DNA of 64,000 bases, taken from the NCBI GenBank assembly GCA_000621985.1, contig JHWW01000006.1, positions 124,001 through 188,000 of the forward strand, given 5' to 3'. The notes under the pieces are model-generated. The model saw only the letters and a program-made list of their open reading frames with translations, did no database searches and was not told where the DNA came from. Below, in pieces: positions 1 through 7,968 of this stretch. Origin of the DNA: Lachnospiraceae bacterium V9D3004. GTDB lineage: Bacteria > Bacillota > Clostridia > Lachnospirales > Lachnospiraceae. Made by a program: the position numbers and the translations under genes. Within the stretch, counting starts at the first letter, position 1; every line of letters starts with the position of its first letter.

Positions 1-407
1 CGTTCCACCATCTCGTAGAATTTTAATTTTTTTTGACCCGTGCCTTTTATATTGAAGGCCCAACCATGTGCATTATAAATCAGTTTATTCTTGATTCCTA
101 CATCAGCAAGCCGTCCTATCGCACCAGCTTTAGAACTATGGCAGTATACTATATCTGGATTAAAATGCTTGATAGTCTTACGCACCTTTAAAATCGCCTT
201 AAAATCTGCCATCGAAATCGAATTATGCATGGAATCAATAACTACAACTGATTTTACCAAGTCCTTAAACTTTCTTTTATCAAATGTACTTGAACACACC
301 AATATATGTTCATATTCATGATATTTCTTCATTTTGGTCAAAAGAGTGACCAAGTAACGCTCAACCCCCCCCGGTGCTTCAGCAATATGTAAAATTGTTT
401 TTTTCAC
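1..407 (-). CDS. Glycosyltransferase family 4, N-terminal part (runs off left edge)
   Basis: The reading frame is open from a GTG at 407 to the window edge; a GGAGAG ribosome site lies 7 nt upstream. The visible part starts VKKTILHIAEAPGGVERYLV, the Rossmann N-terminus with a Gly-Gly-Val/Glu-Arg turn seen in GT-B glycosyltransferases of family 4. It continues with PDIVYCHSSKAGAIGRLA, the His-Ser-x-Lys-Ala-Gly block typical of polysaccharide/capsule glycosyltransferases. Such enzymes act at the cytoplasmic membrane and add a sugar to a lipid-linked glycan. It follows the UDP-GlcNAc 2-epimerase gene by 140 bp on the same strand, which supports a surface-polysaccharide operon continuing to the left. 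An 8-C run lies near the start of the gene. Donor and acceptor cannot be told from this fragment. Confidence 0.8.
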   Translation of the reverse strand, partial: MKKTILHIAEAPGGVERYLVTLLTKMKKYHEYEHILVCSSTFDKRKFKDLVKSVVVIDSMHNSISMADFKAILKVRKTIKHFNPDIVYCHSSKAGAIGRLADVGIKNKLIYNAHGWAFNIKGTGQKKLKFYEMVE

Positions 408-547
408 TTAATAACTCTCCTGCGCAATATAAAGAAAAACTCTATCCTTGTTTGTGTATTGATGTTTTTGTTTTGAATACATCTTCCCAACCAATTATTT
501 AAGATATAATAGCCTTTTTTCATAAATATATATGTATCAATTTACAA

Positions 548-1666
548 TTAACGTGCTACCCACTTACTATATTTCTTTCCTTCCAATATATCCGCAATTC
601 TCTTACATGCATGCCCGTCACCATATGGGTTGCATGCATTACTCATCTTTTCATATTCTTCAGGATTTTCAAGTAATTCCTTAAACGATGTGTATATAAC
701 ATCCTCGTTAGTTCCGACTAATTTCAATGTTCCGGCATCTATTCCTTCCGGTCTCTCTGTCGTATCTCTCATCACAAGAACCGGAACACCATACGAGGGG
801 CATTCCTCCTGAATTCCACCGGAATCAGTAAGACATAAGAATGATCTGGCCTCAAAGTTATGACAGTCAAACACCTCAATAGGTTCTATGATATGTATCC
901 TGTCACAATCACCTAATTCCTCATCTGCTGCCTTCCTCACGATCGGATTCATATGAATCGGATATACAGCCTTACAATCCGGATGTTCATCAAGGACACG
1001 CCTTATTGCTCTGAACATATTATGCATAGGTTCACCCAGATTTTCTCTCCTGTGAGCTGTAATAAATATCAGCTTATCATCACCAACCCAGTCAAGTTCA
1101 GGATGAGTATAATCTTTTTTCACAGTGTGCTGCATGGCATCTATAACAGTATTTCCGGTAATGTATACTGTATCAGAATCCTTACCTTCTTTTATCAGAT
1201 TGTCTGCTGCTAACTGTGTAGGAGCAAAATTATATTTACTTACAATTCCGACCGCCTGTCTGTTGAATTCCTCAGGATAAGGCGAATATATGTTATATGT
1301 TCTCAATCCTGCTTCAACGTGTCCCACAGGAATCTGCAGATAAAAGCATGCTAATGCAGTAACAAATGTAGTACTCGTATCTCCATGAACAAGTACTACA
1401 TCGGGTTTTTCTTTTTCAAGTACGCCTTTAATACAATTCAAAATGTTGATCGTTATATCAAATAATGTCTGCTGATCCTTCATTATATTCAAATCATAAT
1501 CCGGAACAATATCGAATGTTTCCAATACCTGATCTAACATTTGCCTATGCTGTGCTGTTACACATACAATAGTTTTTATGGACTTTCTTGTTTTCAATTC
1601 ATTTACAAGCGGACACATCTTAATTGCTTCCGGTCTTGTTCCAAAGACCAACATTACTTTTTTCAT
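548..1666 (-). CDS. wecB: UDP-N-acetylglucosamine 2-epimerase (non-hydrolysing)
   Basis: The 372-residue protein is full length for the family. It begins MKKVMLVFGTRPEAIKMCPL, the signature N-terminus of non-hydrolysing UDP-GlcNAc 2-epimerases, and carries VHGDTSTTF, GHVEAGLRT, ITAHRRENLG and the late LTDSGGIQEE segment. It interconverts UDP-GlcNAc and UDP-ManNAc in the cytoplasm, supplying ManNAc or ManNAcA for capsule, exopolysaccharide or wall polymer. It precedes a glycosyltransferase gene on the same strand, as expected in a polysaccharide locus. A GGAG site 13 nt upstream supports the ATG. The family is certain; the polymer made is unknown. Confidence 0.95.
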   Translation of the reverse strand: MKKVMLVFGTRPEAIKMCPLVNELKTRKSIKTIVCVTAQHRQMLDQVLETFDIVPDYDLNIMKDQQTLFDITINILNCIKGVLEKEKPDVVLVHGDTSTTFVTALACFYLQIPVGHVEAGLRTYNIYSPYPEEFNRQAVGIVSKYNFAPTQLAADNLIKEGKDSDTVYITGNTVIDAMQHTVKKDYTHPELDWVGDDKLIFITAHRRENLGEPMHNMFRAIRRVLDEHPDCKAVYPIHMNPIVRKAADEELGDCDRIHIIEPIEVFDCHNFEARSFLCLTDSGGIQEECPSYGVPVLVMRDTTERPEGIDAGTLKLVGTNEDVIYTSFKELLENPEEYEKMSNACNPYGDGHACKRIADILEGKKYSKWVAR

Positions 1667-1712
1667 TTGTATTTATTTCTCCCTATCCGGTAATAATCTG
1701 ATGTCTTTTATT

Positions 1713-1802
1713 TCATCCAATATTTTTCTGGCTATCGACTCTCTCAGTGCATCTTTCTTCAAACAACGATTCAAATATCATAATTCGATCAATATCTGCC
1801 TG
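1713..1802 (-). pseudogene. Possible remnant of a MNT-type nucleotidyltransferase (internal fragment)
   Basis: Directly after the hicA stop codon, in the same frame, 29 codons read QADIDRIMIFESLFEERCTE and a few more residues before a stop. The IDRI-hydrophobic-F-x-S-x-x-EERCTE pattern resembles the start of minimal nucleotidyltransferase domains (IDRIIVFGSSLEERC...SDIDI), but the Gly-Ser is damaged and the catalytic Asp pair is lost. A similar fragment lies on the other side of hicBA at 2289-2429. This is a by-eye resemblance only. Confidence 0.35.
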
Positions 1803-1997
1803 TTAAAATTTATGTTTAATTCCACTTTGCTTCATAATTTCATTAGCTGTATGTCTTGATTTTATCTTTCCATCGACTGTAACATTTATTTTTGTAATCG
1901 GACTATACCAGATATCATGATCCCCTTTTCCATGCCTAACAAAATAACAACCATTATCTTTCATAATCTCTCGTACCTTTTTCTCAAACTCAGCCAT
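1803..1997 (-). CDS. hicA: HicA-like mRNA interferase toxin
   Basis: The product is about 64 residues, starting MAEFEKKVREIMKDNGC and containing RHGKGDHDIWYSP. This matches the HicA/YcfA double-stranded-RNA-binding-like fold, whose single conserved His in a G-[SD]-H motif is the catalytic residue. The C-terminal I-K-S-R-H-T-A-N-E-I-M-K helix also fits the family. HicA toxins cleave mRNA and are neutralised by the HicB partner. A longer reading with 22 extra N-terminal residues (start near 2063) is possible, but the start at 1997 gives the normal family length and an 8-bp overlap with the upstream hicB, as expected for translational coupling. Activity is inferred. Confidence 0.8.
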   Translation of the reverse strand: MAEFEKKVREIMKDNGCYFVRHGKGDHDIWYSPITKINVTVDGKIKSRHTANEIMKQSGIKHKF

Positions 1998-2214
1998 GTA
2001 CTGCCACCTGATCTTCTCTCTCGGTAATGTATGAAAGTTTATAATTTCCCGGTGCAGTTCCATTCATTTTAATCAATTCGGGAACGACATATTTTACTCG
2101 TTCCACAAGCGCATCAAAGGATCCTGATTCCAGTACTAATCCCGGGACATCGTCACTGGTTGCAATCCACACCTCTGCGTCATCATCCCATATAAATCTA
2201 ATTATATAACTCAT
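1990..2214 (-). CDS. hicB: HicB-like antitoxin (DUF1902-type)
   Basis: This 74-residue protein starts MSYIIRFIWDDDAEVWIATS and continues DDVPGLVLESGSFDALVERV, the short DUF1902/HicB-like partial RNase H fold that masks the HicA toxin. It lacks a separate C-terminal DNA-binding domain, so it may not autoregulate by itself. A strong GGAGGTG site precedes the ATG by 7 nt. It lies upstream of and overlaps hicA, the antitoxin-first order typical of DUF1902/YcfA pairs. The pair sits inside the ATPase/polysaccharide region, between two fragments that look like remnants of one nucleotidyltransferase gene, which suggests a mobile insertion. Confidence 0.75.
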   Translation of the reverse strand: MSYIIRFIWDDDAEVWIATSDDVPGLVLESGSFDALVERVKYVVPELIKMNGTAPGNYKLSYITEREDQVAVHG

Positions 2215-2288
2215 AAGATTTCACCTCCGGAATCCTTGGGGGCAGACCCCATTAAGAAAATGTTAAGTATATAAGTAACCAATCCCAT

Positions 2289-2429
2289 TCAAGCATCGGC
2301 TTCTTTTCTCCGGTGTATGATTCTATCAATGTTCTCACATTTTGAAGCCTGATGCACAATATTATCAACATATTTTAATTTGATGTCAGCAACATATTGA
2401 TCATCTTTGTATTGTAATAATGTACACAT
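2289..2429 (-). pseudogene. Truncated nucleotidyltransferase-like small ORF (5' fragment)
   Basis: A 46-codon frame with ATG at 2429 and a GAGGTG site 9 nt upstream reads MCTLLQYKDDQYVADIKLKY, then VDNIVHQASKCENIDRII, then HRRKEADA and a stop. The N-terminus resembles the lead-in helix of minimal nucleotidyltransferases, but the sequence breaks off exactly at IDRII, before the catalytic G-S-x-D-x-D motif. It starts 23 bp after the end of the ATPase gene at 2453 and was probably its operon partner before disruption. It could also be a genuine small protein. Confidence 0.4.
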
Positions 2430-2452
2430 TTTCAAGTCACCTCAGATCCTGC

Positions 2453-4042
2453 TCACACAACCCCTTCGATCAGTACCTTTCCACCAACCTCAACTCTATC
2501 TACTCCCTGCTTCTTGTTCTTATTGAAGTTGAAACTAAGCATATATCCTGTATTCAGGTTGAAGTAATCCAGATACTCGCAGATCTGCTTTTCTCCTGCA
2601 GCATTATACCTCTCTCCTCGCCATATCTTGAGTTCAAGGATGTACTGTTTACCGAGATAATCCACGATCACATCTGTTCTAGTCTGGTCTCTGGTCTGAG
2701 CTTCTATATAATAGTTACCTGTTCCGTTGATGATAGGTTTAAGATATAACAGGAACAGCTCTCTTCCATCCTTTTCTTTGAACCTTTCTACTAAAGGACC
2801 GCAGATTTCTGTATATGTTTTTATGAATCTATCGAGAATCAGTTCCATATTAAGTATTCCATCTGTGACGAACTGATTCTTTTCAAGGTCACCTTTTCTT
2901 GAAAAGACGTTGCTTTTCAGTTCTTCATCTGAGATGAAAAGATTATACAGCATGGTCTCAAATATACGGTTGGCAATTCTTACGGAATTGTGGTTATTAT
3001 ATATCAAACCGTACATTTGCAAGCGAACTATTGCGTCATTTTGTGCACTCCAAGCTAACTTTGTTCCTTCCATCAATATGCTTCTAATAGATGCCTTTAG
3101 TTCCGGATAATTATTCAGATTCTTGGTTATTGACTGGAATAATGTATTGTTCTCAGCAAGTATCAGCTTTACCGCCTCATCTATTCCATCTCTTGTCCAT
3201 GCTTCCCCCGAACTCATAGTCTTGCAAACTCTTGTGTCTATCAGTTCACATATACGACTTACAAGAAATGGATAGCCGTTCGTATAATCACGGATCTGCT
3301 TAGCAATGTTTGCCGTGTCCATACCTGTATTGTGGTCTGCTTCATATTCATCAAGCATTCCTTTGATGCCGGGTTCTGATAAGCTCATGTCTATTGTGAA
3401 GTCAGCTGCTATGTAACAAGGGCTATTTTCTTTGGAATTCTCATCATCTCTTATTTTTGCTTTCAGATGTTTTACATCCGTTACTCCGGCAAGGATGACG
3501 GATTGGAATGTTGGGATATCATCTGAATCACGACTTATATATCCATCTCTCAATTGAGCAAGGAAATCGAGAAAAACCTGATTATTTGTTGCGCTGTCTA
3601 CTTCATCGATAATAAGGACAATTTGCCTCTCCGCTTTTGAACACCAAAGGCGTAATAAGCTCATCATATCCTGAAGTTTCGTATCAGTTTCAGACTTTGA
3701 AGCCAACTGTTTTAACTGTTCGATAATATCATCAGGTATTTTGATCAGATTATAATCCAGTTTATTCAAAATCAAACGAATAAACCCTTTACTAAAAGAT
3801 TCTTCCGTCCTAAAGGATGCACTTCCTAGGCCTTGGAAATCCAGACTTACAACTTCATAATCATCTTCTAATACTTTACGCAAAGCCGTCAGCGTTGTCG
3901 TCTTTCCATACTGCCTTGCACGATTTATCGTGAAGTATTCACCTGCATCCACAAGCTTCTTTATCTCTTTCACTCTCTCGGAGAGATCTACCATATAATG
4001 CTTAGAAGGTATACACAATGCTGTTGTATTAAACTTCTTCAT
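2453..4042 (-). CDS. AAA-like ATPase with C-terminal PD-(D/E)XK-type domain
   Basis: The 529-residue protein has an N-terminal AAA-like P-loop domain. It begins MKKFNTTALCIPSKHYMVDL, with a Walker A variant RARQYGKTTTL near residue 43 and a Walker B-like IVLIIDEVDSA near residue 145. The C-terminal 90 residues contain DVIVDYLGKQYILELKIWRG, matching the D...ExK core of PD-(D/E)XK nuclease-like folds. Proteins of this architecture are abundant in Bacteroidetes and Lachnospiraceae and have no settled function; defence and element maintenance have both been considered. It lies 24 bp after a paralogue of the AAA-ATPase_like family, so the two are co-transcribed. An AAAGGAGAG site supports the ATG. 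Nuclease activity is inference. Confidence 0.8.
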   Translation of the reverse strand: MKKFNTTALCIPSKHYMVDLSERVKEIKKLVDAGEYFTINRARQYGKTTTLTALRKVLEDDYEVVSLDFQGLGSASFRTEESFSKGFIRLILNKLDYNLIKIPDDIIEQLKQLASKSETDTKLQDMMSLLRLWCSKAERQIVLIIDEVDSATNNQVFLDFLAQLRDGYISRDSDDIPTFQSVILAGVTDVKHLKAKIRDDENSKENSPCYIAADFTIDMSLSEPGIKGMLDEYEADHNTGMDTANIAKQIRDYTNGYPFLVSRICELIDTRVCKTMSSGEAWTRDGIDEAVKLILAENNTLFQSITKNLNNYPELKASIRSILMEGTKLAWSAQNDAIVRLQMYGLIYNNHNSVRIANRIFETMLYNLFISDEELKSNVFSRKGDLEKNQFVTDGILNMELILDRFIKTYTEICGPLVERFKEKDGRELFLLYLKPIINGTGNYYIEAQTRDQTRTDVIVDYLGKQYILELKIWRGERYNAAGEKQICEYLDYFNLNTGYMLSFNFNKNKKQGVDRVEVGGKVLIEGVV

Positions 4043-4066
4043 ATACAGGTCTCTCCTTTCCGGATA

Positions 4067-5695
4067 TCAGTCAACATCTTTGCTGTGTTCTATAATCGTG
4101 CAGGTATGCTCTTTCGTTTTCTTATCGTAATTTATTCCAACCAGCAGGATCCTGCCACCGAACTGTTCCAGTATTCGCGGATAGTTGTTGTCAAGTATCT
4201 GTTCGATCGCACCATCACTGCTTTCATTCCACTTCAATTCAATTATTATAGCCGGAAGTGATGACCTCCTGTTCGGCAGGAATACAACATCCGCTATGCC
4301 ATGTCCTGAAGGAAGTTCTTCCACCTTTGCGTATTGATCTACACAGGAGATATATGCCAATTTTATTACATACCGTAGACTTTGTTCGTTATTGTAGAAG
4401 TTCGGTGCATATTCTGAATCATGAACATTCTGAATGGCCACTGCTACCTCTTTTTCTTTTCCGGCCAATGTATCCTTAAGAAGCTGATCCGACTTCTTTA
4501 CAAGCCTGATCAGTTCTTTGTGCTTTGCCTTACGTAGTATCTCCTCGAATTCAGTTCTCACTTCCTCATTAGGAATCTTCGCAATACCGGTAAGTTCTTC
4601 TTCTCCTTCACCATAAGAATCAGACTCTTCCTCGTAAGTCAGATATCCGAGATGAATCAATAATGTCAACACATCATCTTTCGATGTGAATGTCTCCAGG
4701 TCATTTCCGAAAGAATCAGGATCTACTACTATGCTTTCTCCGGCAATAAGCCTTGCTATATCATCCTGCAAGCCATCCTGATCCATATCAATATATGTCA
4801 TCAGAGTCTCAGCTGCAGATGTTTTTTTCCAATACGATCTATATTTGCCGCTCTCTAACGCCTGCATGACAGAATATGGATTGTATATGGATCTGCACTC
4901 GCCGACTGTATAACCGTCATACCATCTCTTCATGCCCTCAAAACTTTTTCCCCGGGCTTTACACAGCGATTTCACTTCCTCTTCAGTGAAACCGACATAT
5001 CCCGCAAATGAGCGTGCATCAAGTACAGAATATTCCTGAAAATCAGATATTGCCGACTGAGAACCATCCTTTTTGATCGGGAGGATTCCTGTTATATATG
5101 CAGCCGCCACTGCTTCAGGTGTGAAATTATTGTTCTTAAACCAGCCTCTTAACTGATTCAGATACATATCCTGAGTGTCCGGATCTTCTTTTGATTCCCT
5201 TATGAGTGAATCCCATTCGTCAATAATAAATACTATCTTCGTCCCGGTTCTTCTTACGTATTCAAGAATACAGGCATTCAACTCTGTCTTGTCACTTAAT
5301 TCCGGACATTCCGATATTATCTCATTTAATATGGTCCTATCAATGATCCTGGGTATCTCTCTTATCGGTCTCTCCTGTTTTTTTGCATCTGAGATGAATC
5401 CTGATACATCAAGACTGATGACATGATATTTATTTATGTGTTTCTCGTAACTGTCATCCTTGGAAATCTCATATTCCGCAAACAATTTGTGAGAATCACA
5501 TGTCTTATCGTAATACGCACACAGCATCTGTGCAGCGTATGATTTTCCAAATCTACGAGGTCTGCTTATACAGGTGAGCTTCTTTTTGGTTCCGATTGTG
5601 CTGTTGATCAGACTGATCAGCCCGGTCTTATCCACATAGTCAGATTCCAGTATTTCCGCAAATCCGCCATTACCCGGATTCAAGTATGTTCCCAT
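4067..5695 (-). CDS. AAA-ATPase_like / PDDEXK_9 family protein
   Basis: The 542-residue protein starts MGTYLNPGNGGFAEILESDY with VDKTGLI, the hallmark N-terminus of the AAA-ATPase_like family. The P-loop region is SRPRRFGKSYAAQML near residue 45, Walker B is KIVFIIDEWDSLI near residue 155, and TGILPIKKDGSQSAISDF is the family sensor region. The C-terminus has ADVVFLPNRRSSLPAIIIEL followed by KWN, the D...ExK core of the PDDEXK_9 domain. Function is unknown. It is the first gene after the leader and terminator described for the LoaP locus, so its expression may depend on read-through. A second, decayed copy lies at 28554-29085. Confidence 0.85.
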   Translation of the reverse strand: MGTYLNPGNGGFAEILESDYVDKTGLISLINSTIGTKKKLTCISRPRRFGKSYAAQMLCAYYDKTCDSHKLFAEYEISKDDSYEKHINKYHVISLDVSGFISDAKKQERPIREIPRIIDRTILNEIISECPELSDKTELNACILEYVRRTGTKIVFIIDEWDSLIRESKEDPDTQDMYLNQLRGWFKNNNFTPEAVAAAYITGILPIKKDGSQSAISDFQEYSVLDARSFAGYVGFTEEEVKSLCKARGKSFEGMKRWYDGYTVGECRSIYNPYSVMQALESGKYRSYWKKTSAAETLMTYIDMDQDGLQDDIARLIAGESIVVDPDSFGNDLETFTSKDDVLTLLIHLGYLTYEEESDSYGEGEEELTGIAKIPNEEVRTEFEEILRKAKHKELIRLVKKSDQLLKDTLAGKEKEVAVAIQNVHDSEYAPNFYNNEQSLRYVIKLAYISCVDQYAKVEELPSGHGIADVVFLPNRRSSLPAIIIELKWNESSDGAIEQILDNNYPRILEQFGGRILLVGINYDKKTKEHTCTIIEHSKDVD

Positions 5696-5785
5696 CTCAC
5701 AGACCTCCTTCCAGTATTCATGTCAAAAGTGTTGGAAGGACACCGCGTTCGAGTACACTTCCTTAGCGGATCGCTTCCTATAATC

Positions 5786-5819
5786 AAAAAAAGGGCAAGC
5801 TTCGCCGCTCCGCCCTTTT
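5786..5819 (-). terminator. Intrinsic terminator closing the leader RNA
   Basis: On the minus strand an 8-bp stem AAAAGGGC/GCCCTTTT (arms 5812-5819 and 5789-5796), with an inner AGC/GCT helix and a GGCGAA loop, is followed by a run of Ts. It lies about 90 bp upstream of the ATPase start and about 190 nt downstream of a strong promoter, so it would stop transcription before any coding sequence unless overridden. T/A runs on both sides allow it to work in both directions. Confidence 0.75.
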
Positions 5820-5979
5820 ATTTTTTAAAAAAATTATTCAGCCGAATTTCCTGAAGCTCCACGCTTCCCTATTATATCCATCGGCAATTCCTTACGCGTC
5901 ACACGTCGTTAAGTCTCACCGATTTCACAATAAATTGCAGACGCCTGCAAGACCTCTGCAACATTTTTTACCCACATGT
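5786..5979 (-). ncRNA. Hairpin-rich leader RNA, candidate LoaP antitermination target
   Basis: From the predicted start near 5979 the minus-strand transcript can form a hairpin with TTGCAGA/TCTGCAA arms (about 5967 to 5935), a second closed by ATCGG/CCGAT (about 5924 to 5879), a third with TTCAG/CTGAA arms (about 5855 to 5836), and then an intrinsic terminator. No open frame with a ribosome site was seen in it. It begins immediately after the LoaP-like gene and precedes the operon. A stand-alone small RNA is the alternative. The folding was done by eye only. Confidence 0.5.
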
Positions 5980-5985
5980 AGTTGA

Positions 5986-6014
5986 ATTATACCATTTAAG
6001 CTATATTTGGTCAA
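5986..6014 (-). promoter_or_regulatory. Near-consensus sigma-70/sigma-A promoter of the leader
   Basis: The -35 TTGACC (6014-6009) and -10 TATAAT (5991-5986) are separated by exactly 17 bp. It sits 6 bp past the stop codon of the LoaP-like gene and points toward the leader, terminator, ATPase genes and polysaccharide genes. Confidence 0.8.
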
Positions 6015-6020
6015 TGTTTT

Positions 6021-6782
6021 TCACAACATCTTGATTTCTTCCCTGTGGAACACCACTTTACTTGGTTCATCTCCGAACATTTTGATGAGCACAGTCCATT
6101 CGTCTTTGTCTGTATCTGCAGACCGGAATTCGCCGTACATTCCGGAAAACATTCCGGAGAGTATGAGCACCTCTGATTTCGCCGTCTCATTGCCATCACT
6201 GTGTGTTGACGGTTCCGCTGCTTCATGTTCCATAATGTTAAGTTGCCTGATTCTTTCGAATTCTTCATCAGTCACTCTTGCAACCGCAGACAGCCCCACT
6301 TCAACAGGCGTCTCTCTTCCTAAGAAATTAATGTCTAAGAATGCAAGTCTTCTGTGCCTGTCTACTTTCTTGATATATCCGGACATGTCTCTTAAGGCAC
6401 CTTCGGTGATGCATACTCTGTCTCCGACTATGAAGCCCTCTGAATAGCGGACCATATACTCATCATCCATAAGATTCTGCAAAAAATGCTGTTCTTCTTC
6501 GGTTATCGGTGATACCTGATCGGCATTTTTAAGCATCTTGGTAAGACGCGGCACCTTCCACAATTCCCTAAGCATCTTGTCCATATTCTCTTTGTCACTG
6601 TCTATGAATACATATCCGGGGAACATTACCTTGATCTTGTCATGCCAGTTCTTGCAATATCTCTTCTTTACCATATATCTTGGAATGAACATTTCATTAT
6701 AATAATCTTTATCAAGTATTGCCATGCATAAGTCCATGCACATCTGTTCTTCTCCGGACATCGTCTGGAACACATACCACAT
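6021..6782 (-). CDS. loaP: LoaP/NusG-family specialised transcription antiterminator
   Basis: The 253-residue protein starts MWYVFQTMSGEEQMCMDLC, as NGN domains of NusG paralogues do, and continues with KVMFPGYVFIDSD, the conserved strand of the NGN fold. A KOW-type region follows (EGFIVGDRVCITEGALRDMS, GYIKKVD, LGRETPVEVGLSAV, near residues 120-175), then a linker and an extra C-terminal beta-rich segment (VLILSGMFSGMYGEFRSADT) that looks like a second KOW. Specialised NusG paralogues of the LoaP/UpxY type bind RNA polymerase at one operon's leader and suppress termination in long polysaccharide or antibiotic operons. The start at 6782 has an AAGGTG site 6 nt upstream; a GTG at 6887 would add 35 residues without family resemblance. 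Its position before a promoter, leader and terminator fits a cis-acting local regulator. Confidence 0.8.
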   Translation of the reverse strand: MWYVFQTMSGEEQMCMDLCMAILDKDYYNEMFIPRYMVKKRYCKNWHDKIKVMFPGYVFIDSDKENMDKMLRELWKVPRLTKMLKNADQVSPITEEEQHFLQNLMDDEYMVRYSEGFIVGDRVCITEGALRDMSGYIKKVDRHRRLAFLDINFLGRETPVEVGLSAVARVTDEEFERIRQLNIMEHEAAEPSTHSDGNETAKSEVLILSGMFSGMYGEFRSADTDKDEWTVLIKMFGDEPSKVVFHREEIKML

Positions 6783-6910
6783 ATCGTCACCTTGTTTCCA
6801 TATTTTACCACACCAGACCGGTCTGAGGCATTTGATATCTATAAGTAAAACCAACCTGAATTGTATGCTGTCTCTAATCAATACCACCCTGTTCTAACGT
6901 AGATCCCACC

Positions 6911-7939
6911 TCAACGTGGAATCAGCTGTACATCCATATCGCAGCCGCCTTCAACACCGTTAACCCTGCCGTTCTCGCTGTACTGCCACATTGTGTAAGC
7001 ATAAGGAGTCTGGGGGATCGCCTGATAATCGGCGTACCATACCGGCAGATCCTTAAGTGTCCCCATATCAAGCTTATATGCTTCCCACATCATATTGGAA
7101 TATATCATCGGTTCGTAGCCGGCAGCTCTTATCTCCTCACAGAATGCGATGGAATTACGCGTGAACTGCTCTCCGGTTACATTATCGGTCCTTGCGACAT
7201 CATCCGGAATACTTTCCGGGTCGTATACTACAGGAAGTTCAAGAGTTTGTCCCTTAAGAAGTTCTATGACCATTCTTGCCTCTTCCCTTGCTTCCTCTTC
7301 ATTTACCGCCTGAGAGAAGAAATATATTCCTACGTCAAGCCCTGCCGCCTTCGCCTTCTCTATATTCCTTGCGGCGTATCGGTCTTCGCAGAGTTTCCCG
7401 GATCCGTACCCTCTGAATCCTATTCTAACCATCGCGAATTCAATTCCGTCAGCAGCGACCTTTTTCCAATTGATCTTACCCTGATGGTGAGATACGTCAA
7501 TTCCTACTCTGCTCATGTATCCCGCGTCGGAATATGACAACCTGTTATTATTGATTGTATATGCTGATACGTCATAATTGTGTCTTGCCGCATTCGGATT
7601 GATAGTCATCTCATGTTCACTTCCCGACGAATCGGTGAATATCAATGTCTCTCCTTCAGGTTCTACATATTGCGCCGAACTGTCTGCAGATTGCACGGGG
7701 TATGATATTCCGAGTGCAATGGCCGAATCGGTCACCACCTGTGTGACAGTGGGAACTCCTTCCGGTTTTGGAAGGAGTATTATGCATAATAATATTATAT
7801 TACTTACGAGCAGGACGAATATTCCCACACACAACAAAAATATCAACAGGAATATCTTCGGTATCTTTCCTTTTTTATCTGATATTTTCTGCTTTATCTC
7901 GTTTCGTTTTATCTGTAGTCTGTTGCTTATGTTTCCCAT
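6911..7939 (-). CDS. Membrane-anchored GH25 lysozyme (muramidase)
   Basis: The 342-residue protein has a cationic N-terminus and one hydrophobic segment (about residues 28-55), then a short linker and a GH25 domain from about residue 145. The domain starts VGIDVSHHQGKINWKKVAAD and contains FAMVRIGFRGYGSG, VGIYFFSQAVNEEEA, the catalytic-region VVYDPESI (D-x-E, where many family members have DxE) and VWYADYQ...YTMWQYSENG. Such enzymes cleave the MurNAc-GlcNAc bond of peptidoglycan, here tethered outside the membrane. It lies 29 bp after nrdD. The Shine-Dalgarno site is weak and close to the ATG. A role in wall turnover is inferred from the family. Confidence 0.9.
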   Translation of the reverse strand: MGNISNRLQIKRNEIKQKISDKKGKIPKIFLLIFLLCVGIFVLLVSNIILLCIILLPKPEGVPTVTQVVTDSAIALGISYPVQSADSSAQYVEPEGETLIFTDSSGSEHEMTINPNAARHNYDVSAYTINNNRLSYSDAGYMSRVGIDVSHHQGKINWKKVAADGIEFAMVRIGFRGYGSGKLCEDRYAARNIEKAKAAGLDVGIYFFSQAVNEEEAREEARMVIELLKGQTLELPVVYDPESIPDDVARTDNVTGEQFTRNSIAFCEEIRAAGYEPMIYSNMMWEAYKLDMGTLKDLPVWYADYQAIPQTPYAYTMWQYSENGRVNGVEGGCDMDVQLIPR

Positions 7940-7968
7940 CTCCCTTGGTTTTTTCCATGGCTGCTATT

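Noticed and set aside
5786-5979. Considered as a known riboswitch.
   Set aside because: No landmarks of c-di-GMP, cobalamin, TPP, lysine or purine classes were found; the antitermination-leader reading fits the context better.
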